A program made the position numbers and the translations under genes. A stretch of DNA of 64,000 bases from Streptosporangium lutulentum (GTDB lineage Bacteria > Actinomycetota > Actinomycetes > Streptosporangiales > Streptosporangiaceae), in the NCBI RefSeq assembly GCF_030811455.1, contig NZ_JAUSQU010000001.1, positions 7,006,001-7,070,000 of the forward strand. The letters run 5' to 3'. Under the pieces are notes generated by a model, which searched no databases, had not been told where the DNA came from, and worked only from the letters and a program-made list of their open reading frames with translations. This document shows positions 1-8,838 of the stretch, in pieces (the first letter of the stretch is position 1; the number at the start of each line of letters is the position of its first letter).

Positions 1-1380
1 GCCCCCTCCGCCGCCGACGATCTCCCGGAACACCACGATCTTGGCGAACAGCCCGGCCAGCCCCGGCGGCAGACCGGCCAGGCAGGCCAGGAAGAAGGCC
101 AGCGCCAGCCCGGCCACGGGGTTCTGGAACACCAGGCCCCGGTAGTCGTCCAGCTCGTTTCGGGCGGACCGCCTCGACACCAGCATGACCACGGCGAACG
201 CCCCGATGTTCATCGCCGCGTAGAACACCAGGTAGGCGATCGACGCGCTCATCGCCTCCTCGCTCCGGACGCCGAGGGGGGCGAGGATGTAACCCGACTG
301 GGCGACGGAGGACCAGGCGAGCAGGCGCACGGCGTGACGCTGACGCATGGCGAGAAGGTTGCCCACGGTCATGGTCAGCGCGGCGATGATCGCGATCAAC
401 GGGGCCCAGGTGGCGGCCTGGCTCCCCAGGGCGATGACCAGGATGAGGATCATCCCGGCGAACCCGGCCGCCTTGGAGACGACGGAGAGAAGGGCCGCGA
501 CGGGGATGGGGGCGCCCTGGTAGACGTCGCCCGCCCACGCGTGGAACGGCACCGCCGCGACCTTGAAGGCGAACCCGGCGAGAACCAGCACCACGGCCAC
601 GGTGACCACGGCGGGCAGGTCGTAGCCGATCTCTAGCGAGGAGGAGTAGGCGCCGCCCCCACCGGCGCTGGACGAGGGAACGCCCTCTCGCAGAACCCTG
701 GCGATCCGGTCGAGGTAGACGGTCCCGGTCGTTCCGTACAGCAGGGAGACCCCGAAGAGCATCACCGCGGTGGAGACCACGGAGACCAGGAAGAGCTTGA
801 CCGCCGCCTCGGAGCCGCGGCCGTCGTACCGCTTGAGCGCGGTGAGCGCGAACACCGGTAGCGAGACCAGCTCCAGCGTGACCAGCAGCATGATCAGGTC
901 GCGGGAGGCGGGAAGGGCGACGGCACCCGCGAGCATGCAGAGCAGCAGGAAGTACCACTCGCCGACGGGAATGTCTCCGGAGGAGAGCTCCGCCGCCGAC
1001 AACAGCACCACGACGATCCCCGCGGCCAGTGCGAGGCCAGCGAAGATCAGCGTGAAGTCGTCGACCACGAATGAGCACGGCGCGACGGCGACCGGTCCCG
1101 TCAGCGGCTCGGCGGACAGGGTGGGGATCCGGCGGGGCACGTCGAGAGGATCGAGCAGCCCCTCGGGCACGCAGAAGGTCTTCAGCGCGTCTCCGGTGCG
1201 CATGGCCTGGGAGACCACCACGGCCAGGGCTCCCGACACGCCGGCCAGCGTGACCGCGCCGAGTGCCCGCCTGACGTACGGCCTGTGGGGCAGGAAGGCG
1301 TCCAGGAGCAGCACGAGCCCTGCCGTGACGGCGAGGATCAGCAGCGGCGCGATCGCGTAGTAGTCGATCGACTGGATCAC
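1..1380 (-). CDS. nuoN: NADH-quinone oxidoreductase subunit N (3' end outside window)
   Basis: Antiporter-like membrane subunit of complex I, thought to take part in proton translocation. About 460 residues are visible, with many hydrophobic helices. The central stretch (about residues 190-330) has the proton-conducting-antiporter pattern, including FKVAAVPFHAWAGDVYQGAP. The start is the GTG at 1380, which overlaps the nuoM stop by four bases (GTGA), so the genes are probably translationally coupled. The reading frame is still open at base 1 and ends in a glycine run. Last visible gene of the minus-strand nuo cluster. Confidence 0.93.
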   Translation of the reverse strand, partial: MIQSIDYYAIAPLLILAVTAGLVLLLDAFLPHRPYVRRALGAVTLAGVSGALAVVVSQAMRTGDALKTFCVPEGLLDPLDVPRRIPTLSAEPLTGPVAVAPCSFVVDDFTLIFAGLALAAGIVVVLLSAAELSSGDIPVGEWYFLLLCMLAGAVALPASRDLIMLLVTLELVSLPVFALTALKRYDGRGSEAAVKLFLVSVVSTAVMLFGVSLLYGTTGTVYLDRIARVLREGVPSSSAGGGGAYSSSLEIGYDLPAVVTVAVVLVLAGFAFKVAAVPFHAWAGDVYQGAPIPVAALLSVVSKAAGFAGMILILVIALGSQAATWAPLIAIIAALTMTVGNLLAMRQRHAVRLLAWSSVAQSGYILAPLGVRSEEAMSASIAYLVFYAAMNIGAFAVVMLVSRRSARNELDDYRGLVFQNPVAGLALAFFLACLAGLPPGLAGLFAKIVVFREIVGGGGG

Positions 1381-2993
1381 GGCGCCCCCAGGAGGCTGTG
1401 GACCACCGGATCGGTGAGGAGGAGAAGTGCCTTGGGCCAGAGACCGAACAGCACGATCAACCCGACCAGCGGCACCCAGGCGGCCAGTTCGTAGCTCATG
1501 ACGTCTCGCATGCGCGCGTTTCCGGCGACCACGTCCCCGGAACGCCCGCCTCCTCCGCCTCCTCCGCCCACCGCGGCGAGCAGCGGGGCGTGAATCGTCT
1601 CGGTGCCCCGGCCGTGGGTGACTCGGGAGAGCATGAGCAGGAAATAGGCGGCGGTCAGCACGGTGCCGAGACCTCCGACGACCATGAAGGTCAGGTAGAG
1701 GGAGCGAGACAGACCGGCGGCCGGTTCGAAGGCACCGAGGAGGGCGAGCATCTCGCCCCAGAAACCCGCCAGCCCCGGCAGCCCCAGAGAGGCGACGCAC
1801 GCGAAGGTCAGCAGGGAGCCGAGGCGCGGCAGGCGCGACAGCATGCCGCCACCGAGCGTGGGCATGACGGAGGTGCCGTAGCGCTCTTTGATCGCTCCGG
1901 CGATGAAGAAGAGCAGGGCGGTGATCAGGCCGTGGGCGATGTTGCCGAACAGGGCGGCGTTGAAGCCGACCGGCGTGAGCGTGGCGAACCCCAGCAGCAC
2001 GAAGCCCATGTGCCCGACGGAGGAGTAGGCGATCATCCGCTTGAGGTCGCGCTGGGCGAGACAGGCAAGGGAGCCGTAGATGATGCCGATCACCGCGAAG
2101 GCTCCGAGCCAGGGAGCGGCCGCCGCGGCGCCCTCGGGCAGGACCGGGATCGCGATGCGGGCGAAGCCGTACGTGCCCATCTTGAGGAGCACGCCCGCCA
2201 GGAGCACGGAGCCGACGGTCGGTGCCTCGGTATGGGCGTCGGGCAGCCATGTGTGCAGCGGCCACATCGGGGTCTTGACCGCGAAGCCGATGCCGACGGC
2301 CACGAAGGCGATGATCTGCACCGAACGGGACATGCCCGTCCCCTGGGCCCGCGCGAGGGCGACCATGTCCAGAGTTCCGGTCTGCGCCCAGATGAGCAGC
2401 AGGCCGAGCAGGAGGACGACCGAGCCGAGCAGCGTGTAGAGGATGAACTTGATCGCCGCCGCCCGCCGGGCCCGCCCGCCCCAGATGGCGATCACGAAGT
2501 ACATCGGGATGAGGACGACCTCGAAGAACACGAAGAACAGCAGCAGGTCGAGCGCGAGGAACGTGCCGATCATGCCCACTTCGAGGATGAGCAGTGTGAA
2601 CACCAGTGCCCGGGGACGGTTGCCCCCGGCTCTGGGCCGCATTAGCTGCCCGGGGCCGTCGGCGCTGCCCCAGCACAGGTAGACGAAGCAGAGAAAGGTC
2701 AGCAGGGTGGTCAGCACGACCAGCGGCAGCGAGATGCCGTCCAGGCCGAGGTGGAATCTGAGGTCGAGCCCGGGGATCCAGGCCAGGTCCGTCGAAAACT
2801 GCACCCGGGCCGCGTCACCGTAGTCGAACCCGGCGGCCAGCACCACGGACAGCACGAACGTGACTCCGGACACGGCCAGGCCGTGCACCCTGAGCAGTCG
2901 CCCCCTGGCCGCGGCGTCCAGCCTGGACGGCGCGAGAAGCGCGGCGGCACCGGCCAGCGGCACTCCGAGGAGTGCGATCAGCACCCAGCTCAT
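1377..2993 (-). CDS. nuoM: NADH-quinone oxidoreductase subunit M
   Basis: Second antiporter-like subunit of the complex I membrane arm, 538 residues, near the usual family length. Typical motifs are visible: FFVFFEVVLIPMYFVI near residue 133, KTPMWPLHTWLPDAHTEAP near 240 and KRMIAYSSVGHMGFVLLG near 318. A loop near residue 475 carries a run of eight glycines, probably lineage-specific. An AGAGAGG Shine-Dalgarno site lies 7-8 bases before the ATG, inside the small ORF upstream. Overlaps nuoN by GTGA. Confidence 0.96.
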   Translation of the reverse strand: MSWVLIALLGVPLAGAAALLAPSRLDAAARGRLLRVHGLAVSGVTFVLSVVLAAGFDYGDAARVQFSTDLAWIPGLDLRFHLGLDGISLPLVVLTTLLTFLCFVYLCWGSADGPGQLMRPRAGGNRPRALVFTLLILEVGMIGTFLALDLLLFFVFFEVVLIPMYFVIAIWGGRARRAAAIKFILYTLLGSVVLLLGLLLIWAQTGTLDMVALARAQGTGMSRSVQIIAFVAVGIGFAVKTPMWPLHTWLPDAHTEAPTVGSVLLAGVLLKMGTYGFARIAIPVLPEGAAAAAPWLGAFAVIGIIYGSLACLAQRDLKRMIAYSSVGHMGFVLLGFATLTPVGFNAALFGNIAHGLITALLFFIAGAIKERYGTSVMPTLGGGMLSRLPRLGSLLTFACVASLGLPGLAGFWGEMLALLGAFEPAAGLSRSLYLTFMVVGGLGTVLTAAYFLLMLSRVTHGRGTETIHAPLLAAVGGGGGGGGRSGDVVAGNARMRDVMSYELAAWVPLVGLIVLFGLWPKALLLLTDPVVHSLLGAP

Positions 2994-3070
2994 GGCCCGG
3001 CCACCTCTCTCGAGGTCGGAGAGGCGATCCGGGCGTGTCGCCCGGACGACACGATCGAGTTCGTGCTCAT
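2990..3070 (-). CDS. possible 26-residue small ORF between smORF 1 and nuoM
   Basis: An ATG-initiated frame of 26 codons. Its ATG overlaps the stop of the preceding small ORF (ATGA) and its own TGA overlaps the nuoM ATG (ATGA). The peptide begins MSTNSIVSSG and is polar, with no recognisable domain. It may have no product of its own and serve only to carry ribosomes from the upstream gene into nuoM, since the nuoM ribosome-binding site lies inside it. The double overlap is the main evidence; chance is possible. Confidence 0.35.
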   Translation of the reverse strand: MSTNSIVSSGRHARIASPTSREVAGP

Positions 3071-3144
3071 CGGCGCAGCACCGCCAGACGGATCAGGATC
3101 AACACGACGGCGGCCACGATTCCCCAAAAGAACAGAGAGATCAT
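3067..3144 (-). CDS. 25-residue single-helix membrane peptide between nuoL and nuoM
   Basis: A very short ORF starting at an ATG that overlaps the nuoL stop (ATGA). The peptide begins [14 protein letters not shown], is almost entirely hydrophobic for about 19 residues and ends in positively charged LRR, as expected of a one-helix membrane protein with a cytoplasmic C-terminus. Its position in a chain of ATGA overlaps between two membrane-arm subunits supports translation. It could be an accessory subunit or assembly peptide of this complex I variant; that is inference. I do not recognise a family. Confidence 0.6.
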   Translation of the reverse strand: MISLFFWGIVAAVVLILIRLAVLRR

Positions 3145-5068
3145 CTAAAGATCACCGCCCCGGCCGCGATGAGGAGGATGCCCGAGAGCAGGCCGGTGAT
3201 GTAGAGCTGGGCGTTGCCGTTCTGGGCCAGACGCACCAGCCTCGACAGGCCCATGGTCGCCCGGCCCGAACCGCGCACCGCACCGTCCACCAGGTGGTCG
3301 TCGGTCTGGACGACGAGGTGGGCGAGGGCGAGCACGGGACGGACGAACAGCGTGGTGTAGACGGAGTCGACGTAGAAGGCTCGCTCGCAAGGACCGCGGA
3401 AGGGGCCCAGCATGCGGGCCGGGTCGCTCAGAGGATCGCTGCGCCACACGGCGTAGACCACGCCCGCGCCCAGCAGGGCCATCGCGACACTGAGGACGGC
3501 GGCGCCCCAGTGGACGTCCGCGATCCCGGCGAAGCCCAGGAGCAGGGCCGGAACGGAGAGGATCACGATCGGCCAGCGCATGCTGGCCGGTGCCTCATGG
3601 ACGTCGATGACGTGGGCCTTACCGGGTTCGGGCTCGGGGAGGGCGATGACGGGACGTTTTCCGAAGAAGGTCCGCAACCACGCGCGGGTGGCGTAGGCGC
3701 CGGTCACCGCGACCGTGACCAGTGCGCAGCCGTACAGCAGCAGGGCCGCCGCGTCGGTGAGCGGTCCGCTGGACAGCGCCCGCTCCATGGCCACCAGCAC
3801 CTCGTCCTTGCTGAAGAAGCCACTGGCCGGAGGCAGCCCCATCAGGGCGGCGAAGCCGATCGTCATCGTGACGAAGGTTGTGGGAAGCTCCCGGCGCAGG
3901 CCCCCCATCGCGCTCATGAGGTTGGAGCCCACCGCGTGGATCACCGCTCCCGCGCAGAGGAAGAGCAGCGCCTTGAAGGCGCCGTGGGTGATCAGATGGA
4001 AGATCGCCGCACTCTCGGATCCGGCGGCCAGGGCACCCGCCATGTAGGCGAGCTGGCTGATCGTGGAGTAGGCGAGGACGCGTTTGAGGTTGTCCTGTGC
4101 GAGGGCGGCGAGGGCGGCGCCGAGCATGCCGAGCGCGGCGAGGACCGCGAGCACGTCCAGAGTCGGCCGGGCACCGAGGAAGACCGGGTAGAGCCGGGCG
4201 ACGATGAAGATCCCGGCGGCGACCATGGTGGCCGCGTGGATGAGGGCGCTGATCGGGGTCGGTCCGGCCATCGCGTCGGGGAGCCAGACGTGCAGCGGAG
4301 CCTGGGCGCTCTTTCCCGCGACCCCGGCGAGGAGCAGCATGGTCGCGGCGATGATCGTGCCGGAGGACATCTCGGGGACCTTGGCGATGACGTCGGCGAT
4401 CCTGAAGCTGCCGGCCGCCGTTCCGAGAACGAAGATGCCGAACAGGAAGCCGACGTCGCCGATCCGGGTGACGAGGAACGCCTTGATCGCCGCCCGGGAG
4501 TTGGCCCGGTCTTCCCACCAGTGCCCGATCAGCAGATAGGAGCACAGCCCCATGATCTCCCAGCCCACGTAGAGGACCAGGAGGTCGGCCGCGTAGACGA
4601 CCAGGAGCATGGCGCTGGTGAACAGGCTGATGAACGCGCTGTAGGACGGGTAGCGCCGGTCGTCGCGCATGTAGCCGATCGAATAGACCTGCACGGCGAG
4701 CGCGACCACGGTGGCCAGCACCGCGATCGACGCGGCGAGGCCGTCGACGAGCAGCCCCACCGAGATCGGCACCGAGCCCGTATCGATGACGTCGAACGTC
4801 GCGGTGACCCCGTCGATCCCCGCCGAGCCACCGGATCCGGCGGGAAACAGCGCGCCGCGCCCCGCGCCCATGCCGGCCCAGTCGGCGTAGGCGAGCCAGA
4901 TCGCGAGCACCGCGGAGATCGCGGTGGGCACGACGGCGATCCAGGCCGCCCGTCGGTTCGCCGACGCGTCGGCGACTCCGCCACGGAGGCCCCGGGGAAA
5001 CCGGGAACCGAGAAGCCCGGCGACCGCGGCGACGAACGGCAGCAGGATGACGAGCGCGGCGATAGTGA

Positions 5069-5072
<4 letters not shown>
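3141..5072 (-). CDS. nuoL: NADH-quinone oxidoreductase subunit L
   Basis: Largest antiporter-like subunit of complex I, with the long lateral helix expected at its C-terminus; 643 residues, usual for the family. Clear motifs include [19 protein letters not shown] near residue 165, [20 protein letters not shown] near 253 and [16 protein letters not shown] near 328. The ATG start overlaps the nuoK stop (ATGA), and the TGA stop overlaps the next small ORF. Part of the minus-strand cluster. Confidence 0.96.
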
Positions 5073-5608
<536 letters not shown>

Positions 5609-5609
5609 G

Positions 5610-6146
5610 TCAGTCCCTCCCACGGATGTCGGTGCGGGACAGGACGATGGCGCCGATCAGAGCGGCCAGCAGAAGGATCGAGAGCACCTCGAAGGGAAGC
5701 ACCCAGTTGCGGAAGATGCTGGATCCGAGCTCCTTGGCCGAACCTCCTCCGGCTTCGAGGGGAGCGTAGGCCGCACGGAAGCCGTCGATGACCACGGTGA
5801 CCAGCACGCCCGCGGTGGCGATCGCCACGATCGCGGCGGCCGGGCGATTTCGGCTGTCGAGGTCGGCGGTCCTGCCGATCGGGGCACGGGTGAGCATGAT
5901 CCCGAAGAGGAGCAGGACCACGATCGCGCCGACGTAGATCAGCACCTGGACCCAGGCGACGAACTCGGCTGTCAGGAGCAGATAGCACCCGGCCAGCGCG
6001 CCGAAGCAGACGACCAGCCACAGGGCCGCGTGGACCACCTGTTTGGTGGTCACGACGAGCAGTGCCGACCCGACGGCCACCACCCCCAGCAGAAGGAAGA
6101 CGATCTCCTGCCCGGTCGGCGGCAGATAGGGCGGCACCTCGGTCAC
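5610..6146 (-). CDS. nuoJ: NADH-quinone oxidoreductase subunit J
   Basis: Membrane-arm subunit with five predicted helices, 178 residues. The [15 protein letters not shown] segment is the conserved helix that includes the pi-bulge region in characterised complexes. Starts at a GTG that overlaps the nuoI stop (GTGA). Length and motifs are normal, unlike the neighbouring nuoI and nuoK products, which carry tails. Confidence 0.95.
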   Translation of the reverse strand: MTEVPPYLPPTGQEIVFLLLGVVAVGSALLVVTTKQVVHAALWLVVCFGALAGCYLLLTAEFVAWVQVLIYVGAIVVLLLFGIMLTRAPIGRTADLDSRNRPAAAIVAIATAGVLVTVVIDGFRAAYAPLEAGGGSAKELGSSIFRNWVLPFEVLSILLLAALIGAIVLSRTDIRGRD

Positions 6147-7255
6147 GGCTCCTCCTTCGTCTCTCCGCTCGGATCCGTCGAAGAAGTCTGCCCCGGTGTG
6201 CCCGCTGCCGGGGAGGCACCGCCTTTGCCTGTGGATAACTTTCCGGGAGGCGGCCCATCTGTGGACGACTCATCGGCGGACGGTCCGTCCGCGGATGCCT
6301 TCCCGGCGGGCGGGCCGTCTGTGGACGAACCACCGGCGGGCGGGCCGTCTGTGGACGAACCACCGGCGGGCGGGCCGTCTGTGGACGAACCACCGGCGGG
6401 CGGGCCGTCTGTGGACGGGTCGCCGGCGGATGAATCGTCTTTCTTCGGGAGGGCTCCCGGCGGCCGGATGGCTCGGACACTCGCATGTCCTGCCGAAGTC
6501 CGCGCCGGCCTCGCCGGGCGATCCGGACGGTCCGGACGATTTGGCCTGTCCGGCCTGTCCGGCCTGTCCGGGCGATCCGGGCGCGCGCCGGGTGTCGTTC
6601 CGGCTGCGCCGGAACCGTCAGCCGCACCGGGATCGCCGGCTGCACCGGAGACATCCGCCGCGACGCCGGCCGTGCCCGCCCGAGAGGCACCACCCGGGAC
6701 AGATTCGCCCGTTTCGGGTGGCACGTCGGGCTTCGCCCTTCCCGCGCCGGGGCGGGCCGGACGGGAGGCGGCCGACAGCTCCTTCGGAGGATCGGCGTTG
6801 GGCTCATGGGCCGGTGGCGGCGGAACGGCCTGGGCCCAGGCTGCGAGTTTGTCCTTCTCGTGAAGAAGATTGCGGATGTCGCCCTCGGCGTACTCGAACT
6901 CCGGAGCCCAGAAGAGCGCGTCGAACGGACAGACCTCGATGCAGATCCCGCAGTACATGCACAGGGAGAAGTCGATCGCGAAGCGGTCGAGCGCGTTGCG
7001 GGCGCGGGGACGGCCGCCCTCGGGGGCGGGGAGGGTCTCCTTGTGGGAGTCGATGTAGATGCACCAGTCGGGACACTCGCGGGCGCAGAGCATGCACACC
7101 GTGCAGTTCTCTTCGACCAGCCCGATCACTCCCCTGCTACGGGGAGGAAGCTCCGGCTGCACCTCGGGGTATTGCTGGGTCACCGATCGACTCAGCATGT
7201 GGCGAAGGGTGATGGATAGTCCCTTTGCCAGCCCCACTCCCGGTATGCGTGCCAC
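6143..7255 (-). CDS. nuoI: NADH-quinone oxidoreductase subunit I with repetitive C-terminal extension
   Basis: Peripheral-arm subunit that binds two [4Fe-4S] clusters and passes electrons toward NuoB. The ferredoxin-like core (about residues 1-150) has two cysteine sets, [12 protein letters not shown] and [12 protein letters not shown]. The remaining 220 or so residues are extra: a Pro/Ala/Gly linker, a run of RPD triplets, then ten-residue units of the type [10 protein letters not shown]. The usual family length is roughly 160-220. The extension is encoded by 30-bp DNA repeats that carry DnaA-box-like nonamers. Start GTG at 7255 chosen by match to [13 protein letters not shown]. Confidence 0.93.
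   Translation of the reverse strand: MARIPGVGLAKGLSITLRHMLSRSVTQQYPEVQPELPPRSRGVIGLVEENCTVCMLCARECPDWCIYIDSHKETLPAPEGGRPRARNALDRFAIDFSLCMYCGICIEVCPFDALFWAPEFEYAEGDIRNLLHEKDKLAAWAQAVPPPPAHEPNADPPKELSAASRPARPGAGRAKPDVPPETGESVPGGASRAGTAGVAADVSGAAGDPGAADGSGAAGTTPGARPDRPDRPDRPDRPNRPDRPDRPARPARTSAGHASVRAIRPPGALPKKDDSSAGDPSTDGPPAGGSSTDGPPAGGSSTDGPPAGGSSTDGPPAGKASADGPSADESSTDGPPPGKLSTGKGGASPAAGTPGQTSSTDPSGETKEEP
6230..6418 (-). repeat. 30-bp tandem repeat inside nuoI carrying DnaA-box-like nonamers
   Basis: Seven units with an exact 30-bp period. On the plus strand the nonamers are TGTGGATAA (6230-6238), TGTGGACGA (6260, 6320, 6350, 6380) and TGTGGACGG (6410-6418); the unit at 6290 is degenerate. 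Read on the minus strand these are TTATCCACA, a perfect consensus DnaA box, then TCGTCCACA and CCGTCCACA, which fit the relaxed Streptomyces box. Thirty base pairs is close to three helical turns, so all boxes face the same side. The repeat also encodes the NuoI tail, so a purely protein-level explanation is possible. Confidence 0.75.
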
Positions 7256-7334
7256 AACTCAACATCATGACGTACGGCGAGGCGCTCGGGAATGCGGCAG
7301 GCCCGGGAAAGGGATCGCCATGGGACTTCCCAAG

Positions 7335-7356
7335 TTATCCACAGCAGTTATCCACA
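7335..7356 (+). promoter_or_regulatory. tandem pair of perfect DnaA boxes
   Basis: TTATCCACA occurs at 7335-7343 and again at 7348-7356, same orientation, 13 bp start to start. The site lies 80-100 bp upstream of nuoI. At roughly 70% GC a perfect TTATCCACA is expected well under once in the window, so a tandem pair plus the perfect box at 6230 is not random. Possible roles are DnaA titration or DnaA control of nuoI transcription. Confidence 0.65.
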
Positions 7357-7478
7357 GTCTGTGTGTTCGACTATTGAGCCTCATCGCCCAACCAATTCCG
7401 AGGAGACCGCGCAGAGCTTAAAAAATCCGTATTTTTTCGGGACATATCCCAGCGCCGCCCGAGGACGTGCGTGCTCGC
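7357..7478. other. AT-richer intergenic segment upstream of nuoI
   Basis: No gene seen. It contains an AT-rich inverted repeat near 7420-7437 (six A, a short centre, six T), unusual in this GC-rich context. It follows the two DnaA boxes and may hold the nuoI promoter, since the hypothetical gene upstream ends at 7661. Confidence 0.4.
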
Positions 7479-7534
7479 GCACCCGGGTCGTCAGCTCCAG
7501 GTACCGTTCACGGCTCAGCCCACGGAGCGTCAGG
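7479..7534 (-). repeat. duplicated copy of the 3' end of the hypothetical gene
   Basis: The 56 bp at 7479-7534 are an imperfect direct copy of 7678-7733, which encode the C-terminus of the hypothetical protein. Read on the minus strand this copy gives LSRERYLELTTRVRE against LSREQYLELTTQVRD in the gene. Between the copies lie further short repeats, including two copies of a CCCGCGGCACCGCTCAG block. This suggests a partial tail duplication after the present stop codon. Confidence 0.7.
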
Positions 7535-7660
7535 ACACCGCGCCCCGCGGCACCGCTCAGCTCCACACACGAAGCGTCAAGACTCCGCGTCCCGCGGCAC
7601 CGCTCAGCACGCGGGAATCAGCACGCGAGAATCAAGGCACGGGAATCAGCACACGGGACA

Positions 7661-8599
7661 TCAGGGCACCGCGTCCCGCACCTGGGTCGTCAGCTCCAGG
7701 TACTGCTCGCGGCTCAGTTCACGGGTCGTCAGGGCCAGCCCGTTCCGGGTGGCGAAGCGGTCCGTCTGCTCGGGGTCCCAGTGCCCCGGCAGATGGAACA
7801 GCCCCTCTCCCACCACCAGCCCCGTCGCCCCGGACTCCGCCGAGTACAGCAGCAACGTGGACGCGTCGATCTCACGGGTCCTGCGCGCGGTCTCCAGCAG
7901 CAACCGGCCGTGGACGGCCACCAGGCGGCAGTGCGGGTCGCCCCGGCGCCGGAGCACCCGGCCCTGGGCGGTCTGGTTGTGACTGCGGCGACGGCCGACC
8001 CCGACCACGACGACGGCGCCGACGACCGTCAGCCCCGCCAGGACCAGGGCCACGATCCCGAGCGGGCCCATCCCCCTGGTGACCTCGGCGCGCGTGTCCG
8101 TCATGTTGATGACGACCAGCATCGCGAAGGCGGCGCCGTAGGCGAGCACCAGCCACATGAGCCCGTACAGCAGTTGCTCGCGCCACCAGACCTTCGGCGA
8201 GCTCATCGGCGGTCGCAGGCTCCTCGCCCCGGGCACGCGGATCCGCGGCAGAGCCGGTGGCGGCCTGCGCCAGGTCACCCCCTGCCAGCACGGCGACCTG
8301 CGGGCGAGCGCGACCCTGGCCTCCTGGGCCGTGTCGAACACCCGTGCCTCGAACTCCAGGCCGCTCTCCGCGGCGAACGCCTCCACCGCCTTCCGCGAGC
8401 GGGAACCCGGCGCCTCCAGCATCACCAGACCGGACTCGTCGAGCATCGCCAGGCCGTACCTCGTCCTGCCCCTGCCGGGGTAGCCGAAGAACAGCAGCGT
8501 GCTCACCCGGTCCCGCCCGGCCAGCGGCAGCCGTACCGGTCGATGCTCCGGCACGTCGACGATCAGCTCGTCTCTCTCCACGGCAAGCGCGAGGGTCAT
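7661..8599 (-). CDS. hypothetical membrane protein inserted in the nuo cluster
   Basis: About 312 residues, not assigned to a family. The start is the ATG at 8599 (MTLALAVERDELIV) with AAGGACGG upstream. Layout: a soluble N-terminal part (1-145) starting with a beta-rich region, two adjacent membrane helices (about 150-220, with LLYGLMWLVLAYGAAFAMLVV and GIVALVLAGLTVVGAVVVV), then a soluble C-terminal part ending LSREQYLELTTQVRDAVP. The N- and C-terminal soluble parts resemble PH-like membrane-associated modules, but that is a guess. It separates nuoH from nuoI, so a link to complex I is possible but not shown. Confidence 0.75.
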   Translation of the reverse strand: MTLALAVERDELIVDVPEHRPVRLPLAGRDRVSTLLFFGYPGRGRTRYGLAMLDESGLVMLEAPGSRSRKAVEAFAAESGLEFEARVFDTAQEARVALARRSPCWQGVTWRRPPPALPRIRVPGARSLRPPMSSPKVWWREQLLYGLMWLVLAYGAAFAMLVVINMTDTRAEVTRGMGPLGIVALVLAGLTVVGAVVVVGVGRRRSHNQTAQGRVLRRRGDPHCRLVAVHGRLLLETARRTREIDASTLLLYSAESGATGLVVGEGLFHLPGHWDPEQTDRFATRNGLALTTRELSREQYLELTTQVRDAVP

Positions 8600-8718
8600 A
8601 GGTTCCGTCCTTGGCCTTTGTGTCACATGTGTGCGTGCTTCCTGCCCAGCGTGCACACTTCGAACGTCGGACCGATCCGTACGATCCGGGCGGCAAAACG
8701 GTGCGTCTCCCCCGCGGG

Positions 8719-8790
8719 CTCACATCCTCGTCCACTCCCCTGTGGACGCCCTCCCCGGACTCACATTCTCGTCCACTCCCCTGTGGACGC
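8719..8790. repeat. two 41-bp direct repeats with TGTGGACGC nonamers
   Basis: The intergenic stretch between nuoH and the hypothetical gene holds two copies of a unit reading CTCGTCCACTCCCCTGTGGA (8728-8747 and 8769-8788), 41 bp apart. Each has TGTGGACGC at 8741-8749 and 8782-8790, one mismatch from a relaxed DnaA box, with an overlapping inverted GTCCAC/GTGGAC pair. No ORF is convincing here; the stretch may hold the promoter of the hypothetical gene. Confidence 0.6.
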
Positions 8791-8838
8791 CTTCGGCGGG
8801 CCCGCATTCCCGTCCGCCCCGATCCGTGCGGGCGGAGA

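Noticed and set aside
6230-6418. Possible CRISPR array in the 30-bp repeats
   Set aside because: The units are contiguous without variable spacers and lie in a coding frame; no cas genes.
7335-7478. Replication origin (oriC)
   Set aside because: Only two boxes in this spacer, no dnaA, dnaN or gyrase genes nearby; a titration or regulatory cluster is the more modest reading.
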